64,000 bases of DNA from Petrosia ficiformis (Eukaryota; Porifera; Demospongiae; Haplosclerida; Petrosiidae). Below are positions 32,463-43,500 of this stretch, piece after piece; position 1 is the stretch's first letter, and each line of letters opens with the position of its first letter. The notes below the pieces were generated by a model that was not told the origin of the DNA, ran no database searches, and saw nothing but the letters and a program-made list of their open reading frames with translations. Position numbers and translations under genes: made by a program. The stretch covers positions 37,783,212-37,847,211 of the forward strand of contig OX345636.1 of assembly GCA_947044365.1 (NCBI GenBank). Reading direction: 5' to 3'.

Positions 32463-33345
32463 TCAAGGAAAAGCCAAGTTCTTGTGTGAACAGAGTCTGA
32501 TAGATTAGATTGTTGAGTTTTTCCTTAAAACATTCAGGAACAACTACTTAAGAGGGTATGAACTTGGGATCATTTCGTTGAATGCATTCATTAGTAACTT
32601 GATAATGAGCATTAACAGGCATGTTCATTTTCTCCTTTGTAACTGGGTGTGTAATAGGCCTTGTCTCCTGGTGAACAATACAAATATCAAAAGGGGCAGT
32701 GGCGTAGCCAGGGGGGGGGGCAGGGGGGCATTTGCCCCCCATTTTTTTCTGAAACGTGAGAGTTGTCACTTGTAAATTATAAAATTGGATTATATTTCAC
32801 TCCTTACTGTAATTCCAGCACTGAAAGATGATGTTTAGTAGTCTTTTAACTTGGAAACATTGTAGAGAGGATAACTATAAAGCTCTTTCCTACGTGAGTA
32901 ACAAAACTTTCAATAAATTCGGCCGAGCGTGCTCCTGTAATAACTTTTAAGCAGCCAGACCCATGCAATGTTGCAGATCAGAAACATTGCATGGGTGTGG
33001 CTGCTCTAATTTGACCATAATTGTGCAACCCCGGCACTAGCCACTAGTTATACCATAGTTGAACTTTGATATACTTTCATTGTTTACACTATTGAACTTT
33101 ATTACTTGTTCCTGCATGCTTTTCTTTGATCAGGTGATAAACATTATAATAACCCATCACACACGTAGGTTTAATTAATGGGGCGTGGCTTCCGGCGCAA
33201 AAAATTTTGGCGCGCTTAGCGCGCCAAAATTTCTTCTTTGCCCCCACTTTTCTAAAATCCTCGCTACGCCCCTGAGGGGGGTTTCTGTTTGCATATCCTA
33301 GTCTACATCCAGCACATACTTTGATATGACCATTGAGTACCTTGA
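32463..33345 (-). pseudogene. Inverted relative of the zinc-ribbon gene, split by a MITE
   Basis: Minus strand 33345-33275 matches plus strand ~31720-31785 (start of the KVWAGCRLGYANRNP block). The match resumes at 32693 with PFDICIVHQETRPITHPVTK and continues through the C-terminal VNAHYQVTNECIQRNDPKF that the other copy lacks. The MITE at 32697-33274 interrupts it. Confidence 0.65.
32697..33274. mobile_element. MITE with CAGTGGCGTAGCCAGG-type ends
   Basis: Left end CAGTGGCGTAGCCAGG, right end inverse CAGGGGCGTAGCGAGG, with G-rich subterminal runs. This end is recalled as common in marine-invertebrate genomes. The insertion point is defined by comparing the host sequence with 31756-31800. 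G runs blur the target duplication. Confidence 0.75.
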
Positions 33346-33949
33346 TGTAGAGCAGATACTAACACAATTAATACTGTTTTCCGAGGATATATCTTTATTG
33401 ATAAAAATAGCTCAACTTTTAGTAATGTTATTTCTAGTATCCTTCACTACATGGAGGTGTATGTCCACCATCACTCACTGACAGTCGAAACTGGAGATAC
33501 TTGCAGTTTCTGCATTTTACTATAATATATATACTATGCTATAACAAACTGTAGCGAACCCACCTACAAAATAGATCTATATAGTAAAATAATAGATGTA
33601 TGATGTAATGCTGTGATGCATGACCGTGAATCTCTCTTCACCACACAAATTTTCAACTGGACTGATTTTATTAACGGTCTAAAGGACTGAAATTTTTCTG
33701 TCGGGAGGACCAATTTTGGGGGGGTCTGCAAACCTTTCTCGGATGCCATCCCCTAGCTGAGGAAACATACCCGGGTCACATAAATGTTTATAGGATGAGC
33801 TCACGTAGGTATATGGGGATTATAATCAGAGCACAGTTTCGCAATTTGATATCCCGTTCCCGAATGAATATAGGGCCTATAGGGCCTAAAAGTTTCAGAA
33901 GTTTGAAACAAAGGGAGGGTGCCACGGTGGGTGGGCAGCTCTGGCAGTA
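33346..33949. other. Intergenic, nothing recognised
   Basis: Short frames only. A GC-richer stretch at 33690-33780 has no recognised relative. Confidence 0.45.
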
Positions 33950-34312
33950 GTTTGAGTTGGTCTCTGAGAAAGATCGGAGTTTGAAAGTGCCTAGAAAGGC
34001 CAATTTTATAGTTTCACTTACAAGCTACAGAATTCAGCTTTCTACAGCACCTTGCAACTATAAAACTAAAATCAATTTCAGAAAACAGCCATGAATGTTT
34101 TCTCTTTGTGCTTTGTGCACGCGCATGCCATGTTTGATGGGCTTTGCTTTCGTGGTGTAAAATGGAGATTTTAACTACATTTCCTCACTTACAGCATGAA
34201 ACACAAGTCATCAGAAGATATGAAGGTTGGTCTTACACAAAATTACAGTTATATGTTATATTCTATTTAGAAACTGATTGGAGTAGCATCCCTATTACCA
34301 TGCACCTTAATA
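33950..34312. mobile_element. Partial TTAA-family C element
   Basis: Runs from the TCTGAGAAAGATCGGAGTTT block to CACC followed by TTAA at about 34308. Homologous to 29320-29702, diverged. Confidence 0.6.
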
Positions 34313-34981
34313 AAGCCAATGAAACTTCAAAATATATGCTGTACTATGTACAACCATATTCAAAACTGCATTTGCCTTTGTCCCTGACAACCATGTTATT
34401 TTTACATGCTTATAGCTCTAACATTACATCTTGACATAATTATAAATTCCAATGTCACAATTCATAATATGTCATAATGGCATATGCATGGTAACAACAT
34501 ATTAAACAATGTAGCTATATATGTAGTATAGTATAACTTGTGGTGTATTATAATTATATTAGTATTCCAATTGTAACATCTGTGAAAACAACAGATGTTA
34601 CTAGCTCATTCCAGAGTGATGTAATCCACTGATATTTGAAATGTTGGCACGTTGTATTGCTTTTGTTACCATTCTTTATTATGACATGTACTTTGTATAC
34701 TGGTCAATATAGATCAAAATCAAATTACTACTTGTAAACATTACAGAAGCATTATTTATATAGTCTCAGCAGGAATTAAAGCTCATGTAACTAAACGAGG
34801 GTTAAAATAACCCATTCATTTTTATATTGGCAGACACATATTTTCAGTTGTTTTTCAAGTATACATATGTAAATACAAACAAATATCCCATCTACTTACA
34901 CACATACATATCTATAAAATATGTATGCATATGTATATGTATGTGTGTGTCTGTATTATACTCTGTCATTATTTCATATAG
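34313..34981. other. Intergenic, nothing recognised
   Basis: AT-rich. It contains a TATG/TATA-rich low-complexity stretch at 34855-34960. No gene was recognised. Confidence 0.45.
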
Positions 34982-35145
34982 GTGCTACTGAATTGGGCAG
35001 TGCTACTTACGGTCAGAGTGTTGGATTAATACAGTCATATTGATGATGTCCAGTGTAATGGAATGACTTATTTGCTTTTAGTTATACTACAAACCACGAT
35101 TGTATACATGCTGAAGATGCAGGAGTACAATGTGTAGAACCAGGA
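34982..35145 (+). pseudogene. Relic SRCR second-half exon
   Basis: After an acceptor-like TCATATAG, the translation reads GATELGSATYGQSVGL. It must change frame for HIDDVQCNGM, and again for TNHDCIHAEDAGVQC, the conserved end of SRCR domains. At least two frame changes and an in-frame stop show decay. A possible 3' remnant is the pair of exon-like segments at 36572-36607 and 36661-36749. Confidence 0.65.
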
Positions 35146-35787
35146 AGTAAGCATTCTATTATTGAGTGCACACAAAATAATTATAATTATTATCTGCACA
35201 GTGTATGTGTGCAAGTGATTAAGTATCACATCTGTCCATCTGCTGTCTTGACAAAAAAAATAAAAACGACTTTTTAGTTGTTTCAACATTTTCTCAACAC
35301 ATCAATCAGCTCAAAACTAGTTGTATAAGAACATACATAACTTGCAGAAGTTCACAGTATCTGCAATTCTTATGAGTTTAGAAAAGTCCACAATTTTTCG
35401 ATCAGTCACATCTTCATTAATTAGGAAGATGAAAGCTAGTTTTCAAACTGAAGTGCTTTTCAAAAAGTAATATAACTGCCTAGAAGGATATGGGTATGGA
35501 GTCACATACATCATCCAAGAGTGATGGGGATGAGTACCAAATCATGAAAAGTATAATTATAGATAATATTTCTTTTACATACACACTACTTACAATGCTA
35601 AATTATTCTACCACGGTCACTACACTTGCTATATTGTTTACTGTATTTCATATTATTATATTCTATATCTCACAGGCATGACAAATGTTTTATCATAATT
35701 ATTGTGTTAATATATAGCAATACATTTAAAGGTCAGAATCATGATATATTCATATTTATACCATGCTAATTCACTGTACTATTAATT
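35146..35787. other. Intergenic, nothing recognised
   Basis: Only short open frames (for example 35490-35681, hydrophobic C-terminal half), without splice context or homology I can name. Confidence 0.4.
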
Positions 35788-36150
35788 CACTGCAAAAATA
35801 AAATTGTTAAAATGACTAATTTATTGGTTAGTACAATTGCAAGGAATTGTATTTTAATTGATTGTGTTGACTGCATGGTGATATTTATGTTACTATAATC
35901 AAATAATAATTGCAATTTTAATTTCCCTATCTAGATATACAAGGAAGCAGATAAATATTTTAATGAATTCGAAATTACTTTGGTTTTCCAAACCTTCTTT
36001 ATGCATCTAATATGAGGTATTAGGCATAATAATTGATTATAATTGGTACATATAATTATATCTATTAATATAATTAGTAAAATATAACTATGGCATTAGA
36101 TGTATGTATACTGAACAACCAACTAATTGTTAAATCCTTGCAACTGTACA
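35788..36150. mobile_element. MITE-A, copy with degraded right end
   Basis: Left end CACTGCAAAAATAAAATTG is intact. It continues colinearly with 10495-10874 to the CCTTGCAACTGTAC subterminal block, where the right terminus is lost. A TATTATGTACATGTACAT-type tandem follows at 36179-36235. Confidence 0.65.
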
Positions 36151-36251
36151 AGGATGTACATGTTTGAATGTATGACTGTATATTATGTACATGTACATGT
36201 ATGACTGTATATTATGTACATGTACATATTTCAATGTATGACTATACATTA

Positions 36252-36540
36252 TAAGTGGCTCCTTCCAACTTAGGAGGCCCAAACAATTTTATGATGATAT
36301 AATTTTCAATCTTAGAGGACTTTCCTAGCATCAATGATATGTTTTAACAACATCATCAAATACAATAATATTTCAGGTAGCATTTCATTATATACAAGAG
36401 TGGTTAACCAGACCCCATCATTTGTGAGCATGCCTTTCAGTGGAGTCTGTGGGTATGGTCCCCTAGGAAAGTCCTCTAAGGTTGAAAATCATATCATCAT
36501 AAAATGTGTTTGGGCCTCCTAAGTTGGAAGGAGCCACTTA
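36252..36540. mobile_element. MITE with ~70-bp inverted repeats, TA-flanked
   Basis: TAAGTGGCTCCTTCCAACTT at the left and its inverse at the right, continuing inward through AGGAGGCCCAAACA and CTTAGAGGACTTTCCTAG. The terminal TA on both sides fits a Tc1/mariner-type target, though this is inferred. The interior ~150 bp is non-coding. Confidence 0.8.
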
Positions 36541-36571
36541 TGATGTACATATTTCATTAACCTATTCCAAC

Positions 36572-36749
36572 AGTTGCAAAACAGATTGATACACAATTTG
36601 CAACAGGTAAACATGAGAATTCCCATTCTTTAATGATCAATATTCTTCATATAATTATAGGCATAATTGGAGTTACATTGGGTAGTGACATCATTAATGT
36701 GTTTACTAATCACTCAAAAAAGGATTCAGAAATACAAGACATAACCTGA
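36572..36749 (+). pseudogene. Possible terminal exons of a lost SRCR gene
   Basis: Acceptor-donor bounded 36572-36607 encodes about 12 codons (AKQIDTQFAT). After another AG at 36660, an open frame reads GIIGVTLGSDIINVF then ends at TGA. Codon phase is compatible between the two. The link to the SRCR relic upstream is positional only. Confidence 0.25.
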
Positions 36750-37064
36750 ACAAAATCCTATTTTGAAAACTAGTCTAGTGTATGATATTCCAGATAAACC
36801 TGTTCAGGATACATTTGAACTTCACTGCATATGGAACAGTCATGTAATTACCATAATGTTTTGTTAGTTCTCTACTGAAGTCAGCATACTTTAGTTTACT
36901 ATGCATTTTTTATTTTATTATTGTATATATATATATAATTATGTGGAACGAGCATATTAAAATTATTATAAATTATACAGTTATACAAAAAATAAAATTC
37001 CTATATATATATATGTATAATTACCCACCTACCAGCAAATTATCCCAAGCACCATTCAGGAAAA

Positions 37065-37335
37065 CTATTTAAACAAGAATAACAAAAAAAATTCAATACA
37101 AATGAAGGAAGACATAGGGACATAAAAACTCAAGAAATATGTGATCAAGGTTGAGATACACACAGGAGGCATACTGAAGACCGACCCAAAATTAAACACT
37201 GAAACCACTTCCATATACCCCCACATAAGTATAGCTGTTTGTATTTCGAGTATAGGTCCTAATGTAAGGTACATTATATGGAAATGACTTGTCTATTTGG
37301 TGCCTTATGTTTCCTTCATTTGATACGAACAAAAA
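37065..37335. mobile_element. Diverged hairpin family 1 element
   Basis: Carries the CCACTTCCATAT and ACATAAGTA core with arms similar to 1685-1889 and 9480-9700. The minus-strand 69-codon frame is repeat-derived. Confidence 0.5.
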
Positions 37336-37575
37336 TCTTAGGAATTTAATACCCTTCCACACCCACATTCCTGGTGCTGGTTAATTTAGAGGGTTTGGTA
37401 GTGCTAGTGTTCAATATAATATTCATCGTTCTCGCTGTCAGATTATTGTTCTCTAGGAAACAGTAAGTAAAATAATGATATATGGTAATCAATCTGTATT
37501 GCACGCTACAATCAGACCACAGATACAGTAATTATTCCTACTTTATCGTAGTATGTTGACATCTATCCAGGCACG

Positions 37576-40500
37576 ATGTCTAATCTTGTCTTTGCGTTTC
37601 TTCTGGCTCATTTAAGTTTACATACAGTACAGAGTGAGAGTGGAAATGGTTTCAACATAGATTGTCCACCTAAACCGGTTTGTATATGTTCATTCATTAA
37701 TTTTTAGAATGTGCTAGAAGTCTACAATTATAGATCTTATGAATATTTTGATGAGTTGAATATGTTTATAATAGTTATTATATAATCTGACCAGTTCTTT
37801 CAACTGCTCTTATGTAAGAGTTGCATGTATTGTATTCTGTTTCAGTTTATGTATTTTAAACAATTTTATTTATAATACTAAATGTTTATATTATCACAAG
37901 GTTATGAGTTATAAAGCCATGAAGGAGCATATCTTCCAGAAAACTAAGATTTTCTAATTCTTTGTTTGCACAGTTTAAGTACCAGTAGTAACAATTATTA
38001 TTATACAGGTGTATATGTAGGGGAGAGTTTTACCTAGTTATCAGCCACATGAGTGTTAGTTGACCCATGTGAAATGCCTTATATGGACATTTTGTTACAA
38101 AGTCTGTGTTCTAGAGTTTGTTGCTCCTTCGTGGCTTTGCTGCTCCTGATATTATGTTGCTATACAAATTATGTCATCTCCCTACCTATAGTATAACACT
38201 ATGTCAAAAGTAGCAGCAAGTAAATTGACTGTTGAGATTCTGTTTTGCATTCTTTAGGCAGCCACAAATAATAGGTTCCTACTTCCTAGATATACTTTCA
38301 ATTTGGAGCAATTATCTAATCTAATAATAATTATCAGGTTTCTGTCGAAACGTGGACTGTACTATACTGTACTGTACTATGCTGTACTGTACTGTGCTAT
38401 ACTGCACTATAATGTACTGTACTGTACTGTACTGTACTGTACTGCACTGTACTGTACTATACTCTACTCTACTGTACTATACTGTACTGTACTGTACTGT
38501 ACTGTGCACTGTGCTGTACTGCACTGCAATGTACTGTACTATACTGTACTGTACTGTACTGTACTGTACTGTACTGTACTGTACTGTACTGTACTGCACT
38601 GCACTGCAACTGTACTGCACTGTAATGTACTGTAAACTTTTCTAAAGCCATGTGTGTGTACTGTGTGATAGCTATAGTGGAAGAAATATTGAGGAAAAGA
38701 GAGGGACAGAGCTAAATGAGCTGCAAAGACTAAAGCCAACCCATGAACTGCTATTTTTTTAATCTCAAATGCACTAAACACTTGTCAGTGTTATAAAAAT
38801 TTCGTTAATGTAACCACACCTTTTCAGACTCGTCCCACAATGCTTGCATGCATACAAGCATTCTCTAGTTTAATTGTACAGTACTATTCTGTTAACTTCC
38901 TTTTTATAACAAACAGTTTATACAGTAGGTATAGTAATAATGATTATGATAGTCACATGTTTTATATGTATTTTAACAACCAGCATGAATACATCATTTT
39001 GTAGTAACTCGTTATAGTCAAATGTTTGTGTGTGTTTTGATTGCTAGTGCACAAAATGTCAAAACTCGCTATTGAGAATAAGATTTGCCTACTTGCTGTT
39101 CATCCAGTTTTGTATAGGATGCCACTATGATTTGGTATCTGGTATCTAATGATTGATCTTGATGGTTTATTAAACCCTAATGATTGATCTTGATGGTTTA
39201 TTAAACCCTAATGATTGATCTTGATGGTTTGTTTAAGCCTAATAACTCGCAATTTCATTACCTTCCTATTCAGAATTTTATCACACACAAGGCTTTGCGT
39301 CATTATATGAACCCAGGCTTAGAAACATGTTACTTGTAATATACATGTACATGTACCTTAAGTCTACTTGTAATATACATGTACATGTACCTTAAGTCTA
39401 CTTGTAATATACATGTACCTTAAGTCTACTTGTAATATACATGTACATGTACCTTAAGTCTACTTGTAATATACATGTACATGTATCTTAAGTCTACTTG
39501 TAATATACATGTACCTTAAGTCTACTTGTAATATACATGTACATGTACCTTAAGTCTACTTGTAATATACATGTACATGTACCTTAAGTCTACTTGTAAT
39601 ATACATGTACATGTACCTTAAGTCTACTTGTAATATACATGTACATGTATCTTAAGTCTACTTGTAATATACATGTACATGTACCTTAAGTCTACTTGTA
39701 ATATACATGTACATGTACCTTAAGTCTACTTGTAATATACATGTACATGTATCTTAAGTCTACTTGTAATATACATGTACCTTAAGTCTACTTGTAATAT
39801 ACATGTACATGTACCTTAAGTCTACTTGTAATATACATGTACATGTATCTTAAGTCTACTTGTAATATACATGTACATGTACCTTAAGTCTACTTGTAAT
39901 ATACATGTACATGTACCTTAAGTCTACTTGTAATATACATGTACATGTACCTTAAGTCTACTTGTAATATACATGTACATGTATCTTAAGTCTACTTTTA
40001 ATAATGTGAATTTAGTGACTAAAGTAGTAAATGCTAAAAAATATATTTCATGATCATTTTTTATTAGGCATTGTGTGTTTGGCTCAGAAATTCGCTAAAA
40101 TTAAAGCATGGTAAATACGAGCATTTCCAAATCGCTAAATTTAGTGGACACAATTAATAGTAGTCTTAAAGTAATAAAACCTCTGACAATAATCATATGA
40201 TGTCCAGTGAAATACGATGTATCTCAGTTCCCCATAATTATTGAATGTTTAATTGAAAATGTATGGCATTTGTTGTTTCCAAGGTATATTAGACAATGAT
40301 AATCGTAATAATACTTACTATGAGTTACAGGGTTTTAAGCCAAGGGCCAAAGGTGGGTGGTCCACTCTCCTTTCCTTGTCTCAATTCCTCTGATGTGCTG
40401 TAGGAATGCAATTAGTCCTTTGATGTGGCCATGCTTTTGACATTGCCATCCTCCTTTCTCTGAATTCTGACTAAATCCTTGAATAAGAATGAATGTAAAC

Positions 40501-43500
40501 TTTAATTACTTTCTCATTCAATTAGGCATCTCTTCCTGACCTCATAAGGATTGGAGTTCCTGATGGGTGTGTCAATGGGAATAATGGATCATCATGCCAT
40601 CATTTTATAATGATGGCCCCAAATCTTGATGACTCTGATTTTCTTGATATATATATGGAGGGAAGCATTAAAGGCTGGATTGCTGTAGGATTTTCTCGTA
40701 ATAAACTTATGGTAAACATTTTTATAAATGTATAATGATTCATTCAAGATAGAATGTTATTTTGTAAAAAATCGTTCAATATAAAAAGAATTTGTAATTG
40801 TATGTATAAATTAATTGCATGTATTTGTAAAAATTGGAAACAAGTATCCCTATGGCTGCTTTGTGGTGTCCAGCATTCAGTAATCATGGGTAACTTTATC
40901 ATGCCTGAAGCACAACAGCCTATTATAGTTATTAATTTGATATCTACTCTCCTTACCTTTTAAAGGATCTTAAAATTGGAGGAATACAACTTTTAAACAA
41001 ATTCTTGAATGTTTGCTATTTTACAGAAGGTGATTAAAATTCGGTATTCATTATGCTTTGAATTTTAATGGCTTTCTATACTAAACTACCAGGTAACAAC
41101 CACTGTCAAAGGAACAAATCAAATAAAAATATGTATAAACATTTGTCTATTGTCCCATAGTCTTGTTCCATCATAGCTAGGCTGTTGATTTGTTCCTAGC
41201 TTTGACATGTTGATGCATGAGTATATAAACAACTGAGTTTATATTATAATTTTGTCTATCCTGGTTTTCTAATAAAAATTTTGAAGAACTTGTGAAGAAA
41301 ATAATGTCACTTACAATATAAATTAAGTGTCTCAGTTGTGCCCTAACAACTAAATAAGATCCTCATTAGTTTACTACAGTTTGTCAAGAGCAAGAATCTA
41401 GGGTTCAGAGAGGTAACAACCATTTAAACAAAAGCATTTGTTGAAAATTATCTTCCTTCATATATCTGAATTTGCAGACATGGTCAGATTAACTTTATGT
41501 ATTACAGTGTTCTGCCCAGGATATGTAAAGTAGTGGTTGGATATTCTAATGGCCATCATACACCAGGCAACATTGTTGCCAGCAGCATGAGGCAACAGTG
41601 TTGCTGAAATGTTACCTAGTGTATGGTGGCCATTGTTCCTTTGATGTTTCTGTCAACATGTTGGAACCTGCTCTATTTTCTGACAACATGTTGCCAGAAA
41701 TAGGCTGTTCTATTTTCTGGCAAGACACTGCTTGTTCCCTGCAACAGACATCAACATACACAGGGGAATATTGTCACAGCAACACTGTTGCCTCTTGTTG
41801 CTGGCAACAATGTTGCCTAGTGTAGGATGGCTGTTTATCTGTCTCAGTTATCTGAGAGGTGGTTAATTCATCTGAGGTGATAATTAATGCATGCTGAGTG
41901 GTGGTTTATTGCTTACTAGTGCTAACCAGTGCCAACCAGTGGTGACAGATGTAGTATGAATACATAGATAATGTATGTAACAGTGTATACATCAGAGTTT
42001 TTTATAAGTTTTGAAGCATGGACAAAATTGGCTCAACAATGGTTAGTGTGTGTGGCATTGAGAATACATTTTGAGCCAATTAACGCTGTTAGTGACAATA
42101 TAATCATAATTAACTATATCCCATCTGGCTCATAGAGAGAACTGTGCTGTGCCAAATAAGAAGCTCTTTGGGCCAATGGTGTGCCATATGAGCTTATCAA
42201 AAACACTGGTATACACACAATGTACATGTATGTACATTGTATTTATTTAATTATCATGTCTGCTATAATGAACAATTTTCCATAACAGGATTAGTGGGGA
42301 TGTATTGCTATTCAGGCACACCTATTACCACAATCAAAGCCATTATCACAAAATTTATTATAATTATCTGTGACAACAGAAAGGTGGATAACAGGATTAG
42401 TGGGGATGTATTGCTATTGCTTCTGACACACCTCAATCAAAGCCATTATTACTAATTAGTAATTATTATCATGACAACAGGACTTTAGTTATTTAATGCA
42501 GATGCAGAGTACACAATTCAATAATTATGAGGAGGTGAAAGTAGGAGTAGATGAACTTGGAAATTATCACCTTGATGATACTGATAACCTACAAAATTTT
42601 ATAGACCTAAAATTTGTATCTACAAACAATATTCACCGGCAAACCGAATGTAGTGTTTTCAAAACTTTTAAATGATCATGAAAAAGGAAAATAAAATTCA
42701 GTAAAGGTCCTTCACATTCACCATGATGTCAGAAACATATTCATAACTTTAGTTTGGAATGACCAACAATATTTACCTGCACTACTTTCATATAATTATC
42801 CTTCCATACATTTACATAATTATACATTACATATTTGTATTACATGTTTATATACATATGTATAGAAAAGCAGTGATGTTCTTGGGTGTAGACAAGACTC
42901 TAGTGGTAACCTGGGTATTATAAACTCGTGGAACCCAAGTCCAAATTACACTCCTAATGAAAAAGATCCAACTCAAGATGGAATGTGTTTATATAGTATA
43001 ACTTATGAGAACAAAAGAATTTTCTGCAGGTTAGTTCACATGCTTTGTAATTAATTTAAAAGGTTTGTTTAATTTCCTGCTTGGATACTCATGATACTTC
43101 TTTCTTTCTGACACTATTATTTTGTATTTATGGAGAAGGAAAGAATATTTCTTGAGAACAATAACTCAGGTTTTGGCCAGACTGCCAAAAACGAATTACA
43201 TGTGTATTAAGATACACTTGGGTGGAATCAGAGTTTTTGATAAGTTTTGAAGCATGGGCCAAGTTGGCTCAAAGATGGTTAAATGTGTGCGCCATTGGGA
43301 ATACATCTTGAGCCAATTAACAAAGAGTTACATGTAATGCTGTTAGTGGCAATATAATCATAATTAACTGCGCCACTGGCCCAAAGAGATAATTGTGCAG
43401 TGCCAAATAAGAAGCTTTATGGGGGCAATGGTGTGCCCTATCAGCTTATCAAAAACACTGGGTGGGATAGTTGTGACTGTGTTGTAACTTTCAAACATTA

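Noticed and set aside
38303..38781. Tyr/Cys/Thr/Val-rich frames on both strands
   Set aside because: Products of the TACTG pentanucleotide array; no splice or start context.
39329..40005. CRISPR-like regular repeats
   Set aside because: Contiguous 34/28-bp tandem units without unique spacers, inside an intron of a eukaryotic gene.
41598..41825. 75-codon frame
   Set aside because: Lies within a MITE with inverted repeats; no homology or splice context.
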